A stretch of 19,814 nt of DNA, taken from NCBI GenBank assembly GCA_043755435.1, contig JAYUSZ010000406.1:1-19814 (forward strand). The letters run 5' to 3'. Under the pieces are notes generated by a model. That model was given only the letters and a program-made list of their open reading frames with translations. It did no database searches and was not told the origin of the DNA. The DNA is from JANXSF01 sp043755435. GTDB taxonomy: Bacteria; Acidobacteriota; Terriglobia; Bryobacterales; Bryobacteraceae. Positions within the stretch are counted from its first letter, which is position 1, and every line of letters begins with the position of its first letter. The translations under genes and the position numbers were made by a program. Shown here one piece after another: positions 1 through 10,759 of the stretch.

Positions 1-1
1 C

Positions 2-3000
2 GGTTATCGAATTGAAGTGACCATGGCAGGCTTTGCCACTATGACAGTGAATACAGTGCTGGGAGTGACTGAGCGCATTGCCGTTGATGTTGTGTTGAAG
101 CCTTCTGCGGTGGTGGAGAGAATTGAAGTAAACGCAGCCTCTGTGCTGTTGCAAACAGAATCCGCAGCGTTAGGGCGAGTAGTCGAGGGCGCAGCAGTGA
201 AGGATTTGCCATTGTCTTCCCGCAACTTCACACAATTGCTTGCGCTTTCCCCGGGGACCTCAGGGCCGTTGAACGATGCCGGAGCATTAGGGCGCGGTAC
301 GCAGAACATCTCGTCGGGCGGTGCGCGACTAGGGTCTAACTCAATCTATATTGATGGCGTGGATTCGGTGAATGTTCATAGCAACACTTCCAATGAAAAT
401 GCGTTCGGCTCAAACGGACTAGTTGCGCCTTCGCCGGAAGCGATTCAGGAATTCAAGGTGCAAACCGGGTTATATGACGCGCAGTCAGGTCGCAGCGGCG
501 GGGCTGCAGTCGTGCTGGTAACGAAATCTGGAACTCCAGAATTTCATGGCACGCTGTTCCACTTCTTTCGCAATAACGTCCTGAATGCCAACAGTTTTTT
601 CTTTAACTCGACCGGACAAGACAGACCAGTGCTGAAGCAGAATCAGTTTGGGGGAAATCTGGGTGGGCCAGTGATCCGCAACAAGACGTTCTTTTTCTTT
701 TCTTATCAAGGTACGCGGCAGCGCAATGGCCTTTCCGGTTCCAGTTCACTGAGTCTTCCTTTAATTCCAATAGACCGATCGCGAGCTTCGCTTGGCAGAG
801 CATTTTCAGGATTGAGAGGTACTCGCGGAGGGCCGACGATAAGTCCTGATGGATCGAACATTAATCCTGTAGCCTTTTCGTTGCTGAACTTGAAATTGGC
901 AAATAACCAATTTGTGATTCCATCACCGCAGCAAGCTACAACTGGCGTGAACTATGCCGTCTCCATTCCGGCTCGCTATTCAGACAATCAGTACATTACT
1001 AACGCTGATCATCAGATATCCAGTAAGAACAGGCTAATGTTTAAGTCCATCATTTCGGCGCAGCCTGCTTTTCAGCCACTGCCCGCGGCGACCATTCCTG
1101 GATTTGGAACTACGCAGGATTTCAAGAGCCGCATTCTAAGCCTCACCGATACGCATGTTTTCAACTCAACGCTCGTGAACGAAGCGCGGATGGGTTTTTC
1201 AAGGTTAGGTGGAGTTGTGCTGCAAGAGAATCAAATTCCTCTCAGCGCCATCAACATGCAACGATTCAATTCCAAAGACTTCCCCGACATTCCACAAGTT
1301 ATTGTTACCGGAGTTTTCAGTCTTGGCTACAGTGTGAATGCCGACCAGGGTGTGGCTCAGGATACCTATCACTTTGTGGATACTCTTTCCTGGGTGAAAG
1401 GCAAACATCAACTGCGCACAGGCATGGAACTGCGGCGGTATGTGGATGACTATTATTCCAACAATCGCTTTCGCGGGACTTTGACGATGCAGAGTTTCGG
1501 AGACTTCTTGACAGGGCTGCCAGGAACGCCGATTACACAGGGTGGCAACGGCACTGGGTTTAGCAACATCAACAGTTCAAGCGTCGCCAGCGGTGTGACG
1601 GATCGAATGGACCGGATTACCGACTCGGCTTTCTATCTCCAAGATGATTGGAAAGCCACTTCGCGATTGACGATCAATGCAGGTCTTCGCTGGGACTATA
1701 TGGGCTACGCGGTGGATAAGCTAGGACGCAACGGAAGCTTCGACACGCGGTTGTACAAAGCCCCGCCCGACGGTGGCTCAACTAGTGCTGGCTTCGTTCA
1801 AACATCGGCTACGCAGAAGCCGATTAATGGAATTCCCAAAGTGGCCAATACCTTGGTGGATCATGAGCCGACGCGAAACTTTGCACCGCGCCTGGGAGTT
1901 GCTTACAAATTGACCGATAAGCTGGTGCTTCGCGGTGGCTATGGCATTTATTACGACCGCCTTTCCAATCAGCTTGGATTACTGGAGGCTCTGTCGTTGC
2001 CCGGTTATGTGAGGACAGACTTGCAGGCTGCGGCAAACACCGCGGCGTCACTTCAGAATCCCTTCCCTGTTCTGCCACAACAGTCGCAGTTTCCAATCGT
2101 GCCTCTAATCTATAGTCCGCCGTATACGACAGATCGGCCGGCCATCGGTTTGAATGCAGTGGATCCAACCTTGAAGACGCCTTACTTGCAGCAATGGGGG
2201 CTCAATGTGCAGTATCAAATTACTCAGGCGACATTGATTGAGTTAGGCTATTCGGGCACCAAGGGTTCACGTCTGGCGACGCAGAGGTTGATCAACCAGC
2301 CGGTATTGGCGAGTGCCGGCAATCCGGTGAATGGCCAGACCACAAGCACTGCAGCCAACGCACAACTGCGTGTTCCCTACGTAGGCTTCTCGCCCACCGG
2401 TTTAGTGTGGTTGGAGACGTCCACCGATTCTCGTTACAACTCACTGCAGGCCAGCGTCACACGACGTTTGACCAAGGGCCTGCGATTACTCGGCTCCTAC
2501 ACTTGGGCCAAGTCGTTGGATAACAATTCCGGGTCAGGAACCGGGGCGACGTTCACACAAAGCGATGGCGACCAGACCCGACTCAGCCTGAATCGAGGCC
2601 TTTCGGATTTCGATCGGGCTCATCGAATGGTAGTGAACTTCAGCTATAGCATCCCCAACTGGGGCTTTGGTATGAAGAACAGTGCCATTGGCAAGCGCGT
2701 GTTTGATGGTTGGCAGGTGGCTGGCGTTGCAGTGGCACAAGGAGGCACTCCCTTCAGTATATTGGATACCAGCGGTGCGGCACTTTACGGCACCGCCAAC
2801 AGCCGCGCAAGTTGGGCGGCTGGGGCGACGGTTGCTTCCGCACAAGGTTCGGGCCGCACGCAGAACCGGTTGAATCAGTACTACAACACGGCTGCGTTCG
2901 TTCGGTCCGGTAACTTGTTTGGTGACAGTGGACGCAACATTTTGCGCGGCCCAGCGCAACGTAATATTGATATTTCCATCAACAAGAACTTTCCCATCAG

Positions 3001-3163
3001 GGAGCGGTTTGGACTGGAATGGCGAACAGAGTTCTTCAACATTTTGAACATTTCGAACTTTGCCAACCCCGGCAGCAGCATCACCGCTGCCACCTATGGC
3101 GTAATTCGAAATACAACGGGAAACCCACGGGTGATTCAAATGGCTCTAAAATTACAGTTCTAA
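2..3163 (+). CDS. Oar-like TonB-dependent outer-membrane receptor, 5' end outside window
   Basis: This is the C-terminal 1,050 or so residues of a very large TonB-dependent receptor of the Oar type, an outer-membrane beta-barrel that takes up or binds bulky ligands. The frame is open to the window edge, and the first residues (GYRIEV, then AGF) look like the last strand of a carboxypeptidase-regulatory-like domain, so the GTG at 17 is not the real start. After it come a plug-like region (GRVVEGAAVKDLPLSSRN, about residues 55-75 counted from 17), the ELRRY and QDDWKAT barrel strands typical of Oar proteins, and repeated aromatic beta-strands. The last residue is Phe (LKLQF), the usual outer-membrane insertion signal. 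dctA starts 12 nt after the stop, so co-transcription is likely. The ligand cannot be read from the sequence. Such receptors are present in many copies in Acidobacteriota genomes. Confidence 0.9.
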   Translation, partial: GYRIEVTMAGFATMTVNTVLGVTERIAVDVVLKPSAVVERIEVNAASVLLQTESAALGRVVEGAAVKDLPLSSRNFTQLLALSPGTSGPLNDAGALGRGTQNISSGGARLGSNSIYIDGVDSVNVHSNTSNENAFGSNGLVAPSPEAIQEFKVQTGLYDAQSGRSGGAAVVLVTKSGTPEFHGTLFHFFRNNVLNANSFFFNSTGQDRPVLKQNQFGGNLGGPVIRNKTFFFFSYQGTRQRNGLSGSSSLSLPLIPIDRSRASLGRAFSGLRGTRGGPTISPDGSNINPVAFSLLNLKLANNQFVIPSPQQATTGVNYAVSIPARYSDNQYITNADHQISSKNRLMFKSIISAQPAFQPLPAATIPGFGTTQDFKSRILSLTDTHVFNSTLVNEARMGFSRLGGVVLQENQIPLSAINMQRFNSKDFPDIPQVIVTGVFSLGYSVNADQGVAQDTYHFVDTLSWVKGKHQLRTGMELRRYVDDYYSNNRFRGTLTMQSFGDFLTGLPGTPITQGGNGTGFSNINSSSVASGVTDRMDRITDSAFYLQDDWKATSRLTINAGLRWDYMGYAVDKLGRNGSFDTRLYKAPPDGGSTSAGFVQTSATQKPINGIPKVANTLVDHEPTRNFAPRLGVAYKLTDKLVLRGGYGIYYDRLSNQLGLLEALSLPGYVRTDLQAAANTAASLQNPFPVLPQQSQFPIVPLIYSPPYTTDRPAIGLNAVDPTLKTPYLQQWGLNVQYQITQATLIELGYSGTKGSRLATQRLINQPVLASAGNPVNGQTTSTAANAQLRVPYVGFSPTGLVWLETSTDSRYNSLQASVTRRLTKGLRLLGSYTWAKSLDNNSGSGTGATFTQSDGDQTRLSLNRGLSDFDRAHRMVVNFSYSIPNWGFGMKNSAIGKRVFDGWQVAGVAVAQGGTPFSILDTSGAALYGTANSRASWAAGATVASAQGSGRTQNRLNQYYNTAAFVRSGNLFGDSGRNILRGPAQRNIDISINKNFPIRERFGLEWRTEFFNILNISNFANPGSSITAATYGVIRNTTGNPRVIQMALKLQF

Positions 3164-3175
3164 GCCATTTTCTGA

Positions 3176-4429
3176 ATGACATCCATTTTTCGTTCTTTAT
3201 ACGCACGGGTGCTGATTGCAATCAGCATCGGAATCACACTCGGCGTTGTCTATCCAGCCACCGGCGCGGCAATGAAGCCGCTGGGCGATGGGTTTATCAA
3301 GCTGATCAAAATGATCATCGCCCCAATTATTTTTTCCACGGTAGTGGTGGGCATTGCCGGCACTGGTGATTTGAAGAAAGTGGGGCGCACCGGTGGGCTT
3401 GCCTTGCTCTACTTCGAAGTGGTTAGCACTTTGTCTCTTTTGCTTGGCTTATTTGTGGTGAACATTGTTCAACCCGGCGTAGGGATGAACGTGGACCTAT
3501 CCACCTTGGACGCGAGTTCGGTGGCTGCTTATGCAGGACCAGGCAAGATGCAAAGCATGAAAGAGTTTCTGTTAGGAGTGATACCTACCAGCTTCTTCGA
3601 CGCATTTGCCAAAGGCGAAATTCTACAAGTGTTGCTTTTAGCTGTGCTTTGTGGAGTGGCTTTACAGCAACTTGGCGGGCGGGAAAACGTTGTATTCCAG
3701 TTCATCGAAAAATCGGTTGAGATGCTTTTCGTTGTCGTGGGGATGATCATGCGCCTGGCACCCATCGGCGCGTTTGGGGCCATGGCGTTCACCATCGGAT
3801 CCTATGGGATTCGCTCGCTGCTTTCACTGGCGAAATTGATGGCCACATTCTACTTAACCTGCTTGCTGTTCATCTTCGTCGTGTTAGGTGCCATTGCCTG
3901 GTATCACGGATTTAGCATTTTCAAATTTCTCCGTTATATTCGCGAAGAATTGCTAATCGTTCTAGGAACTTCTTCTTCTGAAGCCGCTCTGCCTAAGATG
4001 ATGGTGAAGATGGAAGGACTTGGGGCGGGGAAGTCTACAGTGGGGCTGGTGATCCCAACAGGTTATTCATTCAATCTGGATGGAACTTCCATCTATTTAA
4101 CAATGGCCGCAATTTTCATTGCGCAAGCAACTAACTCACCAATGACATTGACGCAACAACTCACCTTGCTGGCAGTGCTGCTACTAACATCGAAGGGCGC
4201 TGCCGGAGTTACCGGCAGCGGCTTCATTGTGCTGGCGGCTACGCTTTCCGCTGTTGGAAACGTACCGGTTGGTGGACTGGCTCTGATCTTAGGAATTGAC
4301 CGGTTTATGTCTGAAGCGCGCGCTTTGACAAACGTGATTGGCAATGGAGTTGCAACAGTTGTTGTTGCTAAGTGGGTTGGCGATTTGGACAATGAAGTGT
4401 TAAACGCAAAGGTCGGATTTGGCAACTGA
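3176..4429 (+). CDS. dctA: C4-dicarboxylate/cation symporter DctA
   Basis: A 417-residue inner-membrane transporter of the DAACS (SLC1-like) family, which imports succinate, fumarate, malate or related acids with protons or sodium. Family landmarks are present: KPLGDGFIKLIKMIIAP in helix 2, the serine-rich motif S266-S268 followed by EAALP, the NLDGTSIYLT motif starting at N300, a GVTGSGF hairpin, and the DRFMSEARALTNVIGNG helix near the end. From memory it resembles proteobacterial DctA closely over its whole length, which supports DctA rather than a glutamate carrier (GltP/GltT). The ATG at 3176 lies 12 nt after the receptor stop and lacks a clear ribosome-binding site, so translation may depend on the upstream gene. 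The length fits the family (about 420-430), and nothing looks broken. Confidence 0.93.
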   Translation: MTSIFRSLYARVLIAISIGITLGVVYPATGAAMKPLGDGFIKLIKMIIAPIIFSTVVVGIAGTGDLKKVGRTGGLALLYFEVVSTLSLLLGLFVVNIVQPGVGMNVDLSTLDASSVAAYAGPGKMQSMKEFLLGVIPTSFFDAFAKGEILQVLLLAVLCGVALQQLGGRENVVFQFIEKSVEMLFVVVGMIMRLAPIGAFGAMAFTIGSYGIRSLLSLAKLMATFYLTCLLFIFVVLGAIAWYHGFSIFKFLRYIREELLIVLGTSSSEAALPKMMVKMEGLGAGKSTVGLVIPTGYSFNLDGTSIYLTMAAIFIAQATNSPMTLTQQLTLLAVLLLTSKGAAGVTGSGFIVLAATLSAVGNVPVGGLALILGIDRFMSEARALTNVIGNGVATVVVAKWVGDLDNEVLNAKVGFGN

Positions 4430-4455
4430 CCACGAATTTCACAGACTGGTATAGT
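4426..4455 (+). promoter_or_regulatory. Predicted promoter for the acetamidase-like gene
   Basis: A -35-like CTGACC at 4426-4431 and a -10-like TATAGT at 4450-4455 are separated by 18 bp. The -10 box ends 9 nt before the ATG at 4465, so the transcript would have almost no leader. The -35 element overlaps the dctA stop codon. This is a match by eye to sigma-70 consensus only. Confidence 0.4.
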
Positions 4456-4464
4456 TGGTCGAAT

Positions 4465-5178
4465 ATGCGAAATTTAGTTCTGTTCTTAATCGCACTGTCC
4501 GCTTTCGGGCAAACTTCTCACAAAGTATCAGCCTCTGCTAAAACAGTTACGGTCGGTTTTTACGATGGCGCCGCTGCGCCGGTTTTGCGGATTTCATCAG
4601 GGGATGTGGTGGAACTGGAAACACTCGCCGCTGTGGGATTACGCAGTTGGGAATCGCTGAAAGCGCCTGCTGGGAAGTATTTGGATGCCTTGAAAGACGT
4701 AGTTGCCGCCAACCCAAATTCCAGTGGGCATAACTTAACAGGCCCCATTTTTATTGAAGGCGCGGAGCCAGGAGATACCTTGGAAGTTCAAATCCTGGAT
4801 ATGCGCCTGCCAGTTCCCTTCGCCTACAATGGCCTTGGACGTTCGGGTGTATTGGCCGATCTGTTCCCACAACCAGCCTCGAGGTTGATCACGCTAGATA
4901 CTACGCGCCGCGTAGCTCGCTTTGCCCCTGGGATTGAAATTCCACTCCGGCCTTTCTTCGGCAGCATGGGCGTGGCCCCTCCCGCGGCCACCGGAAAGGT
5001 AAGCAGTGTGCCGCCAGGCATTCACGCTGGTAACTTGGACAACAAAGAATTAGTGGCCGGGAGTAAATTATTTATTCCAGTGCACGTGAAAGGCGCGCTG
5101 TTCTTTGCAGGCGATGGACACGCGGCACAAGGCGACGGAGAAATCGATGTTACTGCGCTTGAAACCCATAGGGAATGA
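4465..5178 (+). CDS. Acetamidase/formamidase family protein, N-terminal part (gene split)
   Basis: 237 residues matching most of the FmdA/AmdA amidohydrolase family, which hydrolyses short amides such as formamide or acetamide to ammonia plus the acid. The start (MRNLVLFLIALSAFGQ) looks like a Sec signal peptide, as seen in exported acidobacterial members. Recognisable parts are the substrate-region motif NSSGHNLTGPIFIEGAEPGDTL, FFGSMGVAPP, and the conserved GDGHAAQGDGE near residue 220. The protein then ends abruptly at ETHRE, where family members continue through one more beta-strand (roughly 15 residues) into the LxxPRAETPTH block. That block is encoded in another frame from 5175. The stop overlaps the next ATG as ATGA. 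The gene is either a pseudogene, a sequencing or assembly deletion, or, less likely, a two-chain enzyme. Start chosen at 4465 for the signal peptide and the upstream -10 box. Confidence 0.75.
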   Translation: MRNLVLFLIALSAFGQTSHKVSASAKTVTVGFYDGAAAPVLRISSGDVVELETLAAVGLRSWESLKAPAGKYLDALKDVVAANPNSSGHNLTGPIFIEGAEPGDTLEVQILDMRLPVPFAYNGLGRSGVLADLFPQPASRLITLDTTRRVARFAPGIEIPLRPFFGSMGVAPPAATGKVSSVPPGIHAGNLDNKELVAGSKLFIPVHVKGALFFAGDGHAAQGDGEIDVTALETHRE

Positions 5179-5417
5179 ATCTGCGTTGGCCTCGCGCTGA
5201 AACACCAACACATTGGATTGTGATGGGGCTGGATGAAGACCTGAACAAAGCCATGCGCCTTGCTGCTGAAGAAGCTGTGAACTTTCTGGTTGAGACGAAG
5301 AAGATGTCCCGCTCCGATGCTTATATGCTATGCAGCACTGCAGTTGATTTCCGTGTGACGCAAGTAGTGGACCGGACCAAAGGCGTGCATGGCATGATTC
5401 CCAGTCTCTGTTTGTGA
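5175..5417 (+). CDS. Acetamidase/formamidase family, C-terminal part in shifted frame
   Basis: 80 residues forming the conserved C-terminus of the same enzyme as the preceding ORF: PRAETPTHWIVMGLDEDLNK, AVNFLVE, and SRSDAYMLCSTAVDFRVTQVVD ending in KGVHGMIP. This matches the usual end of acetamidase/formamidase proteins, and it is in a different reading frame from the N-terminal part. Its ATG overlaps the upstream stop (ATGA), so it could in principle be translated by reinitiation. On its own it would be an incomplete domain. It is best regarded as the back half of a frameshifted gene. The stop (TGA 5415-5417) lies one base from the stop codon of the convergent quinoprotein gene. Confidence 0.6.
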   Translation: MNLRWPRAETPTHWIVMGLDEDLNKAMRLAAEEAVNFLVETKKMSRSDAYMLCSTAVDFRVTQVVDRTKGVHGMIPSLCL

Positions 5418-5418
5418 A

Positions 5419-7275
5419 CTAAGGAAGTGCGAAGGCTACATACGCGCCGCGGATCTTTTCTTGTGCGGCTGGCGTTAGGCCCACTTGAGCCGAGGCGCAA
5501 AACACAATGTACTGCTTACCCCCCACTTCGTAAACTGCCGGAATCCCTTCTAGCGCCGCATCCACTTCCGCCTCGAAGAGCACCTTGCCTGAATCCACGT
5601 CGAAGGCCCGTACCTTCTTATCGCGCGTTCCAGTGAATAGTAGGCCTCCGGCTGTAACCACTGGTCCCAACTTTGGATAGTGAGTGCCAGTATTCTTGAT
5701 GCCCTTCGCTGCCAATTCAGGAACTTCACCAAGAGGGATTTTCCACTTAATGTTTCCTTCATTCAAATCGTAAGCAGTCAAAGAAGTCCAGGGCGGCTTG
5801 ATTGCGGCAAGCCCGTTTGCACCAACCATGAACCCGAATCCACTGTAGTAACGATCCTCATTCACTTCGCGCGGAGGATCCACTGCGCCTGGAATATTCT
5901 GCGGATTTTCAGTCGCCATCTTCAGAAGCGATGGCAGATCTTTTGAGACTACGAACAGCAATCCCCTACCTGGATCAACAGCCGCGCCGCCCCAATTTGC
6001 TCCGCCATTATTGCCCGGCATTTGAATGGTTCCGCGCTTGGCCGGAGGCGTGAAAAGCCCTTCATTGCGGGCAGTCTGCATCTGATCGCGGAACTTCGCC
6101 CGATCCTCAGCCGACAAATATGGGTTCAGATCATCCAGCGTAAACTCCTGCCTTGCGAACGGCGGAGGCTTTACTGGAAACGGCTGCGTTCGTGAAGTCT
6201 TTTCGCCAGGCATATCGCTTGCTGGAACGGCACGTTCCTCAATAGGCCAAAGCGGCGCACCGGTTTCACGATTGAATACCCAAACAAATCCCTGCTTACT
6301 GACCTGAGCCACTGCTTCGATCTTTTTGCCCGCATGAGTAACGGTTAGTAACTTGGGCGCTGTGGCATCGTCGTAATCCCAAATGTCGTGATGCACCATC
6401 TGGTAGTGCCATAGCCGCTTTCCAGTGCGGGCATCTAATGCAAGTAAGCAATCGCTGAATAGGTTTGCTCCTGCCCGATCGGCTCCGAAGAAGTTGTACT
6501 TGGCACTAGCCGTGGGTGCATACAATACGCCGCGCTTTTCATCGAGGGACATTTCGCCCCAAACATTGGCACCACCAACTTTCTTCCAGGCATCCTTTGG
6601 CCAGGTATCGTAACCCAACTCACCAGCATGCGGAATGGTGTGGAAGGTCCAAACCAATTTTCCAGTGCGGACATTGTAAGCACGCAGATCGCCGGGTGCA
6701 GAGCCGTAACCTTGATTGGTGGCCGAGCCAACGATCAGCAGGTCCTCAAACACCTTGCCGGGAGTGGTGGATTGCACCAGTGCGAGTGATTTCGGATCGC
6801 GTCCTAATCCTTCTTTCAAATCAACTTTGCCGCCGTTGCCAAAAGACTCAATCAACTTCCCAGTTTTCGCGTCGAGCGCACGCAGAAAATGATTGCTGGC
6901 AAATAGCAGACGTCGCTCTTTTCGATCCTTACTTTCCCAGTAATTGATGCCACGGTTGGTCAAAATCCTGGTCCCAGCTTCTTGCGTGTAGGTCCAAATT
7001 TCCTTGCCCGTGGCTGCATCAATGGCCACGTAGGAGTTGTTCTTGGCCAAAACGTACATGGTTCCGTCGACAATCAATGGGCTGAAGGAATAGCGATTGT
7101 TGTCACCGGTGGCGTAACTCCAGGCGACTTTTAACTTGCCGACATTGGACCTATCGATCTGCTTCAACGCCGAATATTGCGCTGAGTCAGAAGCGCCGCC
7201 ATAATCGCTCCAGGTCGTGTGATTCTGGGCGGTGGCTACTGCCCAGGAGGCAAACAGAATAATTCCGTATTTCAT
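5419..7275 (-). CDS. PQQ-dependent quinoprotein dehydrogenase (glucose/alcohol type), exported
   Basis: A 618-residue eight-bladed beta-propeller quinoprotein that would oxidise a sugar or alcohol in the periplasm with pyrroloquinoline quinone. The start MKYGIILFASWAVATAQ (a Sec signal) was chosen over a 41-codon upstream extension that adds only non-signal sequence. Features of the membrane-type glucose dehydrogenase branch: WSDYGG and YSALKQIDRSNVGKLKVAW at residues 22-52, RGINYW near 108, NVWGEMSLDEKRGVLYAPT near 237-255, and HHDIWDYD at 295-302. Blade repeats of the form AxDxxTGK occur at 84-91 and 134-140. There is no CxxCH motif, so it lacks the fused cytochrome c domain of quinohemoproteins and needs a separate electron acceptor. 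No N-terminal helix bundle is present. The substrate is not predictable. It is divergent from the S9 peptidase gene, with 64 bp between the starts. Confidence 0.85.
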   Translation of the reverse strand: MKYGIILFASWAVATAQNHTTWSDYGGASDSAQYSALKQIDRSNVGKLKVAWSYATGDNNRYSFSPLIVDGTMYVLAKNNSYVAIDAATGKEIWTYTQEAGTRILTNRGINYWESKDRKERRLLFASNHFLRALDAKTGKLIESFGNGGKVDLKEGLGRDPKSLALVQSTTPGKVFEDLLIVGSATNQGYGSAPGDLRAYNVRTGKLVWTFHTIPHAGELGYDTWPKDAWKKVGGANVWGEMSLDEKRGVLYAPTASAKYNFFGADRAGANLFSDCLLALDARTGKRLWHYQMVHHDIWDYDDATAPKLLTVTHAGKKIEAVAQVSKQGFVWVFNRETGAPLWPIEERAVPASDMPGEKTSRTQPFPVKPPPFARQEFTLDDLNPYLSAEDRAKFRDQMQTARNEGLFTPPAKRGTIQMPGNNGGANWGGAAVDPGRGLLFVVSKDLPSLLKMATENPQNIPGAVDPPREVNEDRYYSGFGFMVGANGLAAIKPPWTSLTAYDLNEGNIKWKIPLGEVPELAAKGIKNTGTHYPKLGPVVTAGGLLFTGTRDKKVRAFDVDSGKVLFEAEVDAALEGIPAVYEVGGKQYIVFCASAQVGLTPAAQEKIRGAYVAFALP

Positions 7276-7339
7276 CTCCACTAGTTTAGTTCTTTGGCTG
7301 GTGAAGATCATGGCAGAATGTAGGAAACTGTTTATTAAT

Positions 7340-9574
<2,235 letters not shown>

Positions 9575-9630
9575 GTCCGGGCATGGTCGACTTTATGGTA
9601 TCTTGTGACCAATTGGGTTACCGATAGCAA

Positions 9631-10056
9631 ATGGCCTTGAATCTACAGTCCCCAAACACTACCTTTCAAGAAATTGAAATCCGGCTGCAAAAACTTTCCA
9701 GATTGCTGAACCGCGAAAGTGGAAAGGTTCTGGCCGGATATGGTTTTACGCAGGAAGATCTGTTGCCTGTGAATCGCCGAAGCTATTTCACCACGTTGGC
9801 TGAATTGAATGTGTTCACCAATAAGATCATCCTCGACTATTGCGCGAAGCAGTTTTCCAACTGTACCAGTCTTGAAGGAGTTAGGTTTTTTGCGAAGAAC
9901 CGCCTGATCCTGGCGAAGTTTCAGATGCGTCTGAAAATTGCAGGAATCCGCTATTTCTATTTCAGGAATGAATCGGCAGCTGAAGTCGGATTGAAGGTCT
10001 TGGACGCTATGTCCACGCTTATTGTTCCTTTTCAACCATCCGTCTCACCGTTTTAA
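9631..10056 (+). CDS. Hypothetical protein, 141 aa
   Basis: I do not recognise this family. The product has no signal peptide or membrane segment. It opens with an amphipathic, Leu-rich helix (EIEIRLQKLSRLLNRES) and continues with several likely helices, ending in VPFQPSVSPF. It is basic and rich in aromatic residues (RYFYFRNES). Two Cys residues sit seven apart (YCAKQFSNC), too few for an obvious metal site. The last 38 bases overlap the 3' end of the convergent membrane-protein gene. The opposite strand also holds a 130-codon open frame, but its product looks less protein-like. It is called a gene because the frame is uninterrupted and composition is plausible. Confidence is moderate because no ribosome-binding site or homology is visible. 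Confidence 0.5.
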   Translation: MALNLQSPNTTFQEIEIRLQKLSRLLNRESGKVLAGYGFTQEDLLPVNRRSYFTTLAELNVFTNKIILDYCAKQFSNCTSLEGVRFFAKNRLILAKFQMRLKIAGIRYFYFRNESAAEVGLKVLDAMSTLIVPFQPSVSPF

Positions 10057-10750
10057 CGGCCTGTTTGGCCTTCTCGATTTCTGCTTTGGAAGATGGAGGA
10101 GGCTGCTTTGTCAAAAACTCCGCCAAAGGAATTCTCATCCAGCAGTAGAACAACACAATATAGCTGCAACACAATAGCAATGGCAGGTGAGTAGTGGGGA
10201 ACAATCGGAGGTTCTTTAGCAAATATTCCATTGAGTCCAGGCTGGTATAAATAGCAAGTAACCCAAGATGCTTTAGTAACGCCGGGGGCATCCATGGAAC
10301 TGGCATCCAACGATAGAGTCCCCATGCAAGGGCAAGCCAAACTGCAGCGGAACCATAAATTATCTGGCTTGTGATCATTAGGCTCTTCAATTCTGGCATC
10401 TGCCAATTCACCATCGCCTGGGCGGGCAAACAGAATAGGAGAATCAGTAGTGTGCTTAGGAGAACTAAAGCGCCGCCGACTAAGAGTGCAAGACGGGTGG
10501 AATCCTGGTAATGCCGCGATGGGCGAAAATAAGCCTCTGCAGCGGCAAGAAATATTAGTGGAAGTACAAAAGGAGCGGTTTGAATCCAAGGAATGATGAA
10601 TTGAGAATCGTTCGGAGTGCCGTGGGCGAACATCCAGGCTTCTCTAATGCTAATCAAAAGTACGGCCAAGCTCCAAACTGGAAGTCGGCTTAGCAGGCGC
10701 AGCGAAACCGCTACACCTGCAATTGAGCCGACAAAACAAACAAAATGCAC
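10019..10750 (-). CDS. Integral membrane protein of unknown function, about seven helices
   Basis: A 243-residue polytopic protein with about seven hydrophobic segments (near residues 2-20, 25-43, 52-72, 86-108, 124-147, 155-170 and 186-205). It ends in a charged, Lys/Glu-rich cytoplasmic tail of about 35 residues (AEIEKAKQAVKTVRRMVEKE), which may form a short coiled coil. The start is a GTG at 10750, 9 nt after the stop of the small exported-peptide gene on the same strand, so the two are probably co-transcribed. No enzymatic motif is visible. A sensor or regulatory membrane protein, a transport accessory protein, or an immunity-like partner of the peptide are all possible, and none can be supported further. 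Its 3' end overlaps the convergent hypothetical gene by 38 bp. Confidence 0.65.
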   Translation of the reverse strand: MHFVCFVGSIAGVAVSLRLLSRLPVWSLAVLLISIREAWMFAHGTPNDSQFIIPWIQTAPFVLPLIFLAAAEAYFRPSRHYQDSTRLALLVGGALVLLSTLLILLFCLPAQAMVNWQMPELKSLMITSQIIYGSAAVWLALAWGLYRWMPVPWMPPALLKHLGLLAIYTSLDSMEYLLKNLRLFPTTHLPLLLCCSYIVLFYCWMRIPLAEFLTKQPPPSSKAEIEKAKQAVKTVRRMVEKEQ

Positions 10751-10759
10751 ACTGATATG

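Noticed and set aside
2534..3139. 201-codon frame on the minus strand inside the receptor gene
   Set aside because: It lies wholly within the coding frame of a clearly recognised receptor and its product has no family features.
9643..10035. 130-codon minus-strand frame opposite the 141-residue hypothetical protein
   Set aside because: Only one strand is likely to code, and the plus-strand product looks more like a folded protein.
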